Shown here: piece by piece, positions 14,627 to 21,534 of the stretch
How the letters are laid out: every line of letters begins with the position of its first letter
Position numbering within the stretch: the stretch's first letter is position 1
DNA from: Alphaproteobacteria bacterium
GTDB taxonomy: Bacteria > Pseudomonadota > Alphaproteobacteria > CALKHQ01
Reading direction: 5' to 3'
DNA: 64,000 nt
Assembly: GCA_041396705.1 (NCBI GenBank)
Contig: JAWKYB010000002.1
Location: 372,001 to 436,000, forward strand
Position numbers and translations under genes: made by a program
The notes under the pieces: generated by a model
Seen by the model: only the letters and a program-made list of their open reading frames with translations
Database searches by the model: none
Told to the model about the DNA's origin: nothing

Positions 14627-15805
14627 CTACTGCACGACCGCCAGGCCCTCGCGCACCAGCCGTCGCACCAGCACGAGCCGGCCTTCGGCGTCGAGCGGGC
14701 CGGGCAGGTCGGCGATCCGGCACGGCGGCCCGTCCAGGATCGCCAGCAGCGCGTCTGCGGCATGGGCCGGCAGCGCGACGGCGTTGCCGTAGCAGTGCAC
14801 GGTGACGTCGTCGTCGCGGCGCTCGATGCGGGTGACCAGGTCCGGCCGCGCGCTGACAACGTTGTCAACGGCCAGGTCGGCCAGGCGCCGCACCTGGTCG
14901 AGCTGGCCCCACAGCAGCGGCTGGCGGGTGCCGACGATCTCGTCGGCGAAGCGGTCGAGCGCGGCGTCGAAATCCATCGCCGCCCTGATCCGGTCGGCCA
15001 GGTCCGCGAAGGTCGCCCTGGCCGCGCCGCGATCGAAGCCGGCGCGGACGAAGCCGGGCGGCAGGCCGCGGCGCAGGGCCGGTTCCTGCAGGCTGACCGC
15101 GGCTAGCGCCTCGAAGAACAGGTCGTGCCACGTGCGCGGCAGCACGCCGAGCGTGATGTGCAGCGACGGCGCCCCGTCGGATTCGGCGTCGTGCATCAGC
15201 CCGCGCGGCACATAGGCGGTGTCGCCCGGCGCCAGCGTGAATGCCGCCGTGACCGGGCCCTCCGGATGCGCTTCGGGCTTGAAGCCCTGGCCCTGCATCG
15301 GCAGTTCCACCGGCGCGTCGTACAGCCGCCAGTGCTTGCGCCCGGCCACCTGCAGCACGAACACGTCGTGGTTGTCGTAGTGGCGCTTGAAGCCCTGGGC
15401 GTTGCCGGGCGTGAGATAGATGTTGGTCTGGAACCGCGCCCCGACCTCGCGCTCCAGCGCACGGCACAGGCCGGCCAGGCGCGGCAGCCGCTCGTGCAGC
15501 TGCGGCAGGATGATGGTGCTGCCGTCGGCATATTCCTGGAACAGCCGCACCGGGTCGACCACGCCGGAGGGGTAAAGATAGGCCTGCGGCGTCACCGCGC
15601 GCGCGGCGTTGGTCATCTGCAGGTCGTCGCCGCGCAGCCGACCGCCGGTCAGCACGCCGTCGATGTCGTCCATCGTCAACAGGCCGGCGAAGCGGTCGGG
15701 CTGGTTGCGCGCCACGCTCATCGCGTTGCGTTCCCAGTGGTCGCGCAGGAACGCGTCCACCGGAACCGGCGCCACGAGCCAGCCCAGCCCGCGGTCTTCC
15801 GTCAT
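14627..15805 (-). CDS. JmjC/cupin 2-oxoglutarate oxygenase (NO66/MINA/YcfD-like)
   Basis: A 392-residue Fe(II)/2-oxoglutarate oxygenase. The JmjC core has the iron triad H-x-D in FKRHYDNHDVFVLQVAGRKHWRLYD (about residues 140-165) and the distal His in LHITLG near 214. The flanking YVPRGLMHDAES is typical of ribosomal-oxygenase-type cupins. The C-terminal part holds a winged-helix-like region. The family hydroxylates ribosomal proteins (Arg in L16, His in L27a or L8 homologues). Here the gene lies 37 bases downstream of, and on the same strand as, a gene for a repetitive Tat-exported protein, suggesting co-transcription. The target in this organism is unknown. Confidence 0.88.
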   Translation of the reverse strand: MTEDRGLGWLVAPVPVDAFLRDHWERNAMSVARNQPDRFAGLLTMDDIDGVLTGGRLRGDDLQMTNAARAVTPQAYLYPSGVVDPVRLFQEYADGSTIILPQLHERLPRLAGLCRALEREVGARFQTNIYLTPGNAQGFKRHYDNHDVFVLQVAGRKHWRLYDAPVELPMQGQGFKPEAHPEGPVTAAFTLAPGDTAYVPRGLMHDAESDGAPSLHITLGVLPRTWHDLFFEALAAVSLQEPALRRGLPPGFVRAGFDRGAARATFADLADRIRAAMDFDAALDRFADEIVGTRQPLLWGQLDQVRRLADLAVDNVVSARPDLVTRIERRDDDVTVHCYGNAVALPAHAADALLAILDGPPCRIADLPGPLDAEGRLVLVRRLVREGLAVVQ

Positions 15806-15842
15806 TCCGTTTGGCAGCCGGTCGGCCGGGGATGCGCGGCTG

Positions 15843-16544
15843 TCACCAGCCCCGGCGGCCGTAGCCGGAGGGGTCCTGATAGGCGCCGCTGTCGCTGTCG
15901 TTGAGCCCGGTATAGCCGCCACCGCCGCCGCCATGGCCATAGCCCGCCGCGTCGCCATAGGCGCCGCTGTCGTTGTCGCTGAGGCCGGTGTAGACGCCGC
16001 TGCTGCCGCCGCTGCGGCCGTAACCCGCCGCATCGGCATAGGCGCCGGTGTCGTTGTCGTTGAGGCCGGTGTAGGCGCCACCGCTGCTGCTGCCGCCGCG
16101 GCCGTAACCCGCCGCGTCGGCATAGGCGCCGGTGTCGTTGTCGTTGAGGCCGGTATAGGCGCCACCGCTGCTGCTGCCGCCGCGGCCATAGCCGGCCTGG
16201 TCGGCGAACTGCCCGGCATCCGCGTCCGAGTAGCCGGTATAGGTGCCGAAGCCGCCGCCGCCGTGGCGGCCGTAGCCGGCCGGATCGCTGTATTTGCCGG
16301 CATCGCCGTCGCTGTAGCCGGTGTAGACGGCGGTGGGCGAGGGGTTGTTCACCGGCGTCGGCGCCGGCGAGATGAACCCGCCGCCTCCGCCGCCCGCCGG
16401 CACGCACGATGCCACGCCGGCGCCGGTCGCGCCGGCGACGAGGCCGAGCAGGCCACGGCGGCTCAGCGACGGCTGGGTCTTGATCTCGTCATCGCGCAGC
16501 GTGGTCGGGCTGCCGCCCTTCGGCTTCGCACCGGTGTCGTCCAT
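15843..16544 (-). CDS. Tat-exported Asp/Gly-rich tandem-repeat protein, probable lipoprotein
   Basis: A 233-residue protein. The twin-arginine signal SRRGLLGLVAG is at residues 28-38, followed by a lipobox-like GVASC with Cys47. A Pro/Gly linker leads to six tandem repeats from residue 74 to the end. Each is 23-28 residues, beginning YTG and following YTGxxDxDxGxxxDxxGYGR, then a Gly/Ser spacer. The regularly spaced Asp/Asn residues resemble a calcium-binding loop, and each unit ends in an aromatic-Gly-Arg turn. It lies between nrdB and the JmjC gene on the same strand. I do not know a named family. Folding in the cytoplasm before Tat export is implied by the signal type. Confidence 0.75.
   Translation of the reverse strand: MDDTGAKPKGGSPTTLRDDEIKTQPSLSRRGLLGLVAGATGAGVASCVPAGGGGGGFISPAPTPVNNPSPTAVYTGYSDGDAGKYSDPAGYGRHGGGGFGTYTGYSDADAGQFADQAGYGRGGSSSGGAYTGLNDNDTGAYADAAGYGRGGSSSGGAYTGLNDNDTGAYADAAGYGRSGGSSGVYTGLSDNDSGAYGDAAGYGHGGGGGGYTGLNDSDSGAYQDPSGYGRRGW
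15846..16325 (-). repeat. Six coding tandem repeats, about 84 bp each
   Basis: Units run rightward to leftward from 16325. Units 1-3 are 84 bp, unit 4 is 81, unit 5 is 78 and the last is 69. Units 3 and 4 are nearly identical at DNA level over most of their length, suggesting recent unit duplication. The array stays in frame throughout. Confidence 0.85.
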
Positions 16545-16664
16545 TCTGTTCTCCGCGGCGGGGCCCCGGATGGGGTGGGGATGGGGCCGAGCTTGCCGAA
16601 TGGCAATACTCTATCACGATTTGGCCGGCCGTGTGGCGATGTGGGGCCGCGGCGCGGAACCGCA

Positions 16665-17624
16665 CTACTCGAAGGCTTCCTCCCACGAGCCGGTGGTCGC
16701 GGCCTTGGTGTATTCGGTCGCCCGGTTCTCGAAGAAGTTGGTGTGCTCGACGCCATTCAGCATCTCGTCCATCCACGGCAGCGGATTCTTCTCGATGCGA
16801 TAGATCGGCTGCAGCTGCAGCTGGCCCAGCCGCCGGTCGGCGATGTAGCGGATGTAGCGCTTGACCTCGTCGGCGCTCAGCCCGTCGACGGCGCCCATCT
16901 CGAAGGCGAGATCGATGAACGCGTCCTCGTGGGTGACGATGGTCTCGCAGGCCCGGTAGAGGTCGTGGCGCAGGTCGTCGTCCCACACCGCGCGGTTCTC
17001 CTCGATGAAGGTGCGGAACAGGCGGATGATCGAGGTGGTGTGCAGCGTCTCGTCGCGCGCCGACCAGGTCACGATCTGGCCCATGCCCTTCATCTTGTTG
17101 AAGCGCGGGAAGTTCATCAGGATCGCGAAGCTGGCGAACAGCTGCAGGCCCTCGGTGAACGCGCCGAATACGGCCAGCGTCTTGGCGATGTCGCGCGGCG
17201 TGTCCACGCCCCACTGCTGCATGTAGTCGTACTTGTCCTTCATCTCCTTGTAGTGGAGGAAGGCCTGGTACTCGACCTCGGGCATGCCGATGGTGTCGAG
17301 CAGGTGCGAGTAGGCCGCGATGTGGATCGTCTCCATGTTGGAGAAGGCGGCCAGCATCATCTGCACTTCGGTCGGCTGGAACACGCGGGAATAGTGCCGC
17401 ATGTAGCAGTTGTTCACCTCGACGTCGGCCTGGGTGAAGAAGCGGAAGATCTGGGTCAGCAGGTTGCGTTCGCCGTCGTTCAGGGTCCTGTGCCAGTCCT
17501 TCACGTCGTCGGCCAGCGGCACCTCCTCCGGCAGCCAGTGGATGCGCTGTTGCATCAGCCAGGCGTCATAGGCCCACGGATAGGAGAAGGGCTTGTACAT
17601 CGGGCGTGAGTCCAGGAGCGACAT
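16665..17624 (-). CDS. nrdB: Class I ribonucleotide reductase beta subunit NrdB
   Basis: A 319-residue R2 protein that houses the di-iron centre and tyrosyl radical. Metal ligands are recognisable in FFTQADVEVNN, NMETIHIAAYSH, FTEGLQLFASF and SARDETLH. The radical tyrosine is in AAYSHLL, in register with Escherichia coli Tyr122. The C-terminus ends EEAFE, the part that docks into NrdA. ATG 17624 has GGAGGAGA directly upstream. The 5' region carries two NrdR-like boxes. No ATP-cone is fused to it. It is separated from nrdA by modA and modE on the opposite strand. Confidence 0.96.
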   Translation of the reverse strand: MSLLDSRPMYKPFSYPWAYDAWLMQQRIHWLPEEVPLADDVKDWHRTLNDGERNLLTQIFRFFTQADVEVNNCYMRHYSRVFQPTEVQMMLAAFSNMETIHIAAYSHLLDTIGMPEVEYQAFLHYKEMKDKYDYMQQWGVDTPRDIAKTLAVFGAFTEGLQLFASFAILMNFPRFNKMKGMGQIVTWSARDETLHTTSIIRLFRTFIEENRAVWDDDLRHDLYRACETIVTHEDAFIDLAFEMGAVDGLSADEVKRYIRYIADRRLGQLQLQPIYRIEKNPLPWMDEMLNGVEHTNFFENRATEYTKAATTGSWEEAFE

Positions 17625-17711
17625 GCATTCTCCTCCAGCGGGGGGCGGGCCGTCACGTCCGGGAACGATGGTCCGGGCCGGCGCCGCGGTCAACAGATTG
17701 TTGTGGTCGGG

Positions 17712-17758
17712 CGGCCATATATAGCCGTTCAAACGCTCGTATGCCCCACATATTGGGT
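17712..17758 (-). promoter_or_regulatory. Paired NrdR-like boxes upstream of nrdB
   Basis: Box A is CGGCCATATATAGCCG (17712-17727) and box B is GCCCCACATATTGGGT (17743-17758), with centres 31 bp apart. The known NrdR consensus is ACACWATATATWGTGT, and paired boxes are spaced about three helical turns. Box B matches 11 of 16 positions and box A about 8. Related CCA...TGG elements also precede nrdA, which strengthens the call. Confidence 0.55.
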
Positions 17759-17807
17759 CTGCGCGGCCATGGGTCGCGCGCTCGCGACGCCAGCGATTGC
17801 CCGGCAG

Positions 17808-17831
17808 CGATATATATGACTGAATATAGCG
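17808..17831 (+). promoter_or_regulatory. Mo-box (ModE operator) upstream of modA
   Basis: CGATATATA at 17808-17816, six bases, then AATATAGCG at 17823-17831. This fits the established ModE operator pattern CGNTATATA-N6-TATATANCG with one deviation. It lies 29 bases before the modA ATG and overlaps the probable -10 region, as expected for molybdate-dependent repression. Confidence 0.82.
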
Positions 17832-17859
17832 TCTAGCGGCCGGAACAGGAAATGCCGTC

Positions 17860-18630
17860 ATGCGTGTCCGATCCCTGCATGTCGCGCTGGCGGCCTGGCT
17901 GGCCGCACAGCCGGTCTCGGCCGAGCCGGTGACGGTGTTCGCCGCCGCCAGCCTGACCGACGCGATGGAACAGGTCGCTGCCGGCTGGGCGGAGGCCGGC
18001 AACGAGCCATGGCGGCTGTCGCTGGGCGGCTCGTCGACGCTGGCCCGGCAGATCGTCGCCGGCGCGCCGGCCGACATCTTCCTGTCCGCCAATGTCGAAT
18101 GGATGGATGCCGTCGAAGCCGCCGGCCTGCTGGTGCCGGACAGCCGGATCGACCTGCTGGCCAACAGCCTGGTGCTGGTCGCGCCCGCGGACGCGTTGCC
18201 GGCGGCGCCGGTCGCGATCGGGCCGGACCTGGATCTCGCCGCCCTGCTCGGACCGGACGGCCGGCTCGCGATGGCCGACCCGACAAGCGTGCCGGCCGGC
18301 ATCTACGGCCGGCAGTCGCTGGTGTCGCTCGGGCTGTGGGACGGCATCGCCGCGCGCGTGGTGGCGACCGGCGACGTGCGCGGCACGCTGGCGCTGGTCG
18401 CACGCGACGAGGTGCCGCTCGGCATCGTCTACGCGACCGATGCGGCGATCAGCGCCGACGTGGCGGTGCTGGCGACGTTCCCGCCGGAGAGCCATGCGCC
18501 GATCACCTATCCGGCGGCGCGCATCGCCGGCGACGGACCGGACGAGGCGGCCGCCGCCTTCGCCTATCTGCTGTCGGCGGAGGCGCGCGCGGTGTTCGCG
18601 CGCCACGGCTTCGCCGTCGTCGCGCCCTGA
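17860..18630 (+). CDS. modA: Molybdate ABC transporter periplasmic binding protein ModA
   Basis: A 256-residue exported protein with a signal peptide of about 21 residues (cleavage after QPVSA). The ModA hallmarks VFAAASLTDAMEQ, GGSSTLARQIVAGAPADIFLSAN and DPTSVPAGIYGRQSL line the oxyanion pocket that binds molybdate or tungstate. It is full length. A Mo-box precedes it and a ModE-like regulator follows 19 bases downstream. The permease and ATPase genes (modB, modC) are not adjacent, so they must lie elsewhere in the genome or be missing. Confidence 0.94.
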   Translation: MRVRSLHVALAAWLAAQPVSAEPVTVFAAASLTDAMEQVAAGWAEAGNEPWRLSLGGSSTLARQIVAGAPADIFLSANVEWMDAVEAAGLLVPDSRIDLLANSLVLVAPADALPAAPVAIGPDLDLAALLGPDGRLAMADPTSVPAGIYGRQSLVSLGLWDGIAARVVATGDVRGTLALVARDEVPLGIVYATDAAISADVAVLATFPPESHAPITYPAARIAGDGPDEAAAAFAYLLSAEARAVFARHGFAVVAP

Positions 18631-18649
18631 CCGCATCAGGATCCGGCCG

Positions 18650-19003
18650 ATGGCTTCCGTCTCCCTGCGCATCGACCTCGATCCCGGCGGTCCCGACGGG
18701 CGGATCGGGCCGGGCAAGATCGCGCTGATGAAGGCGATCGGCCAGACCGGCTCGATCAGCGCGGCGGCGCGGCAGCTCGGCATGTCCTACCGGCGGGCGT
18801 GGCTGCTGGTCGATGCGCTGAACCGGCTGTTCGGCGGCGCGCTGGTGGAAACCCGCGAGGGCGGCAGCGGCGGCGGCGGCTGCGCGCTGACGCCGCTGGG
18901 CCGCGCGGTGGTCGACGGATACGACCGCGCCTGCGCCGCGACCGCAAAGGCCGCCGGCGCGGCGATTGCCGAGCTGCAGAGCCTGCGGGCCGGGCCGCGC
19001 TGA
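18650..19003 (+). CDS. ModE-type winged-helix regulator lacking the molybdate-binding domain
   Basis: A 117-residue protein with the ModE/LysR-type winged helix: GKIALMKAIGQTGSISAAARQLGMSYRRAWLLVDALNRLF at about residues 22-62, followed by the wing ETREGGSGGGGCALTPLGRAVV. The C-terminal TOBE/Mop domains that sense molybdate in Escherichia coli ModE are absent. Single-domain ModE proteins occur in alphaproteobacteria. It presumably binds the Mo-box at 17808; how it senses molybdate is unclear. It is co-transcribed with modA. Confidence 0.88.
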   Translation: MASVSLRIDLDPGGPDGRIGPGKIALMKAIGQTGSISAAARQLGMSYRRAWLLVDALNRLFGGALVETREGGSGGGGCALTPLGRAVVDGYDRACAATAKAAGAAIAELQSLRAGPR

Positions 19004-19070
19004 CCAAAGCGGAGTGTCTCAGCGGCACCGGTACGCCGACCGTCCGCCCGCGAGCGGGGGCCCGAATGCA

Positions 19071-19097
19071 ATCAGGCGGTCGCAATGACCGCCTGAT
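19071..19097. terminator. Bidirectional stem-loop between modE and nrdA
   Basis: ATCAGGCGGTC (19071-19081), loop GCAAT, GACCGCCTGAT (19087-19097): a perfect 11-bp stem in the gap between the convergent modE and nrdA stop codons. No T-tract follows on either strand, so it is either a weak intrinsic terminator or a 3'-end-protecting hairpin. Confidence 0.65.
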
Positions 19098-19123
19098 CCG
19101 AACGGACGAGGGGCGGACGCCGC

Positions 19124-21172
19124 CTACTGGCAGGCGAGGCATTCCTCGTAGTTGCGCGGCTCGACCGGGTCGGCCTTCTCGACCCGCTTCAACCCGTTGT
19201 TGGACACGATGTCGGCCCGCTGCATCGACTTGGAGCGCAGGTAGTAGAGGCTCTTCACCCCGCGCTTCCAGGCCATCAGGTGGATCTGGTGCAGGTCGCG
19301 CTTGTGCACGTCCGCCGGCAGGAAGATGTTCAGCGACTGCGACTGGCAGATGAAGGGCTGGCGGTCGCCGGCATGTTCGATCAGCCAGCGCTGGTCCAGT
19401 TCGAACGCGGTCTTGAACACGTCCTTCTCGTCCTGGTCCAGGAAGTCGAGGTGCTGGACCGAGCCCTCGTTGACCGTGATCGAAGACCAGACGTCGTCGG
19501 TGTTCATGCCCTTGGCCGTCAGCACCTTCTCCAGGTGCTTGTTGCGCACGCTGTGCGAGCCCGACAGCGTCTTGTGGGTATAGGCGTTGGCCGCGATCGG
19601 CTCGATGCCCGGCGACGAGCCGCCGCAGATGATCGAGATCGACGCGGTCGGCGCGATCGCGATCTTGTTCGAGAAGCGCTCGTTGATGCCGTAGTCGGCG
19701 GCGTCGGGGCAGGGCCCGCGCTCGTCGGCCAGCAGCTGCGAGGCGGCGTCGGCCTGCTCGCGGATATGCTTGAAGATGCGCAGGTTCCACGCCTTCGCCA
19801 TCGCCGATTCCAGCGGAATGCCGTTGGCCTGCAGGAACGAGTGGAAGCCCATCACGCCGAGGCCGACCGAGCGCTCGCGCATCGCCGAATAGCGCGCGCG
19901 GCGCATGCGGTCGTTGGGGGCGTTGTCGATGAAGTCCTTCAGCACGTTGTCGAGGAAGCGCATCACGTCCTCGATCATCGTCGGGTGGTCCTTCCACTCG
20001 CGATAGGTCTCGAGGTTCAGCGACGACAGGCAGCAGACCGCGGTCCGCTCCTCGCCATAGCGGTCGAGCCCGGTCGGCAGCGTGATCTCGCTGCACAGGT
20101 TCGACATCTTCACGTGCAGGCCGGCCAGCTTGTGATGCTCGGGAATCGCCCGGTTCACGGTGTCGCCGAAGATGATGTACGGCTCGCCGGTCTCGATCCG
20201 CGCCGTCAGCAGCCGGATCCAGATCGAGCGCGCCTTCAGCGTGCGGATGACGCTGCCGTCCTTCGGACTGATCAGCTTCCAGTCCTCGTCGTTCTCCACC
20301 GCGCGCATGAAGTCGTCGGAGATGATGACGCCGTTGTGCAGGTTCAGCGCCTTGCGGTTCGGGTCGCCGCCGGTCGGCCGGCGGATCTCGACGAACTCCT
20401 CGATCTCGGGGTGGGAGATCGGCAGGTAGACGGCAGCGGAGCCGCGCCGCAGCGAGCCCTGGCTGATCGCCAGCGTCAGCGAATCCATCACGCGGATGAA
20501 CGGGACCACGCCGGAGGTCTTGCCGTTGCGGCCGACCTGCTCGCCGATCGAGCGCAGATTGCCCCAGTAGCTGCCGATGCCGCCGCCGCGCGCCGCCAGC
20601 CAGACATTCTCGTTCCACAGGTCGACGATGCCGTCCAGGCTGTCGGAGGCCTCGTTGAGGAAGCACGAGATCGGCAGGCCGCGGTTGGTGCCGCCGTTGG
20701 ACAGCACCGGCGTCGCCGGCATGAACCAGAGGTTGGAGATGTAGTCGTAGATGCGCTGTGCGTGCGCGCTGTCGTCGGCGAAGTGCGTCGCCACCCGCGC
20801 GAACAGGTCCTGGAAGCTCTCGCCCGGCATCAGGTAGCGGTCGGTCAGGGTGGCCTTGCCGAACGCGGTCAGTTTGGCGTCGCGGCTGCGATCCATGCGC
20901 ACGCGCACGCCGCGTTCGTTCTGGTAGACGTCCAGAACCGTGTGGTCGTGCCCGGCGCGGTGCGCCGCAAGGTCCATCAGCTCGCCGTCCATCGCGCTTT
21001 CGCGGTCCTTCCGTCTCGATGCCGGCTTTGAGGATGTGCTGTGGCCGGACACGGAATCAAGTCTGTCCGCATGCACGCGCTCCGATCCGGTCGCGGCGCC
21101 GGACGGCGAATCGGCACGCGCCGAATCATCCGCAGCTCCAACCGTCTGTCGAACCGCAACCGAGCCGTCCAT
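19124..21172 (-). CDS. nrdA: Class I ribonucleoside-diphosphate reductase alpha subunit NrdA
   Basis: A 682-residue R1 protein that reduces NDPs to dNDPs. Active-site pieces are visible: the cysteine in LPISCFLNEASD, the N-x-C-x-E finger motif in MSNLCSEITLP, the third active-site cysteine in AVCCLSSLNLETY, and the C-terminal redox pair in EECLACQ. The allosteric and barrel core is complete. The first 70 residues are a low-complexity Ser/Ala/Asp tail, not an ATP-cone, so dATP inhibition through a cone is absent. ATG 21172 is supported by AGGAGG six bases upstream. Paired NrdR-like boxes and a promoter lie just upstream. Confidence 0.96.
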   Translation of the reverse strand: MDGSVAVRQTVGAADDSARADSPSGAATGSERVHADRLDSVSGHSTSSKPASRRKDRESAMDGELMDLAAHRAGHDHTVLDVYQNERGVRVRMDRSRDAKLTAFGKATLTDRYLMPGESFQDLFARVATHFADDSAHAQRIYDYISNLWFMPATPVLSNGGTNRGLPISCFLNEASDSLDGIVDLWNENVWLAARGGGIGSYWGNLRSIGEQVGRNGKTSGVVPFIRVMDSLTLAISQGSLRRGSAAVYLPISHPEIEEFVEIRRPTGGDPNRKALNLHNGVIISDDFMRAVENDEDWKLISPKDGSVIRTLKARSIWIRLLTARIETGEPYIIFGDTVNRAIPEHHKLAGLHVKMSNLCSEITLPTGLDRYGEERTAVCCLSSLNLETYREWKDHPTMIEDVMRFLDNVLKDFIDNAPNDRMRRARYSAMRERSVGLGVMGFHSFLQANGIPLESAMAKAWNLRIFKHIREQADAASQLLADERGPCPDAADYGINERFSNKIAIAPTASISIICGGSSPGIEPIAANAYTHKTLSGSHSVRNKHLEKVLTAKGMNTDDVWSSITVNEGSVQHLDFLDQDEKDVFKTAFELDQRWLIEHAGDRQPFICQSQSLNIFLPADVHKRDLHQIHLMAWKRGVKSLYYLRSKSMQRADIVSNNGLKRVEKADPVEPRNYEECLACQ

Positions 21173-21221
21173 GTTCTGCCTCCTGGTCCCCGGCGGTTGT
21201 TCGTGTCCCCCCGTGGCGACC

Positions 21222-21265
21222 CCCCAGATGTGGGGTTAACCATTGGTCAACCATACCAAATGTGG
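21222..21265 (-). promoter_or_regulatory. Paired NrdR-like boxes upstream of nrdA
   Basis: CCCCAGATGTGGGG (21222-21235) and ACCAAATGTGG (21255-21265) share CCARATGTGG at exactly 32-bp spacing. The first is an inverted repeat CCCCA-N4-TGGGG. The second falls in the spacer of the predicted nrdA promoter. nrdB box B read on the minus strand, CCAATATGTGG, is closely related. Confidence 0.55.
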
Positions 21266-21277
21266 CAGGCGTGTGAA
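21250..21277 (-). promoter_or_regulatory. Predicted nrdA promoter
   Basis: Read on the minus strand: TTCACA (21277-21272), 16-bp spacer, TATGGT (21255-21250). The predicted start would give a leader of about 70 bases before ATG 21172. The spacer contains one NrdR-like box and the second box lies just downstream of the start, a repressor-like geometry. The wider 362-bp gap up to rmuC also holds an AT-rich stretch (about 21300-21365) with nothing else assignable. Confidence 0.45.
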
Positions 21278-21534
21278 TATCTCTGTGGCGGCCGGCACGC
21301 ATTTTTCCTCCAAACCATAACATGAGACTCTTCCTACAAATGATTGATTTTGAAACATAAACTACGCAAGTCGACGGTACGGCAGCCGCGAATTTGTGGC
21401 GTCGTCGCCACATAGCAACAGCCGAATGCTGCCTTCGCGCGGTCGATCCGCCGCACCGAGCGGTAGTGCCGACCGGCCGGGCCGGCGAGTCCCGTCGGCG
21501 GCAGCGGCCGCCGGCTGCCGCGGCGACTCCGCTT

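Noticed and set aside
15846..16325. CRISPR-like array because of regular repeats
   Set aside because: Units are coding, in frame, unequal in length and lack unique spacers.
16593..16606. TTGCC-GAAT-GGCAA dyad upstream of the repeat-protein gene as another PhaR operator
   Set aside because: The TTGC and GCAA halves are six bases apart rather than three or four, and the gene has no PHA link; it more likely forms a small hairpin.
21126..21302. A 58-codon upstream frame before nrdA with an excellent GGAGGAAAA site at ATG 21302
   Set aside because: The peptide sequence is unlike any protein, overlaps nrdA by 46 bases and contains the NrdR-like boxes and promoter; it may be a leader peptide but composition gives no support.
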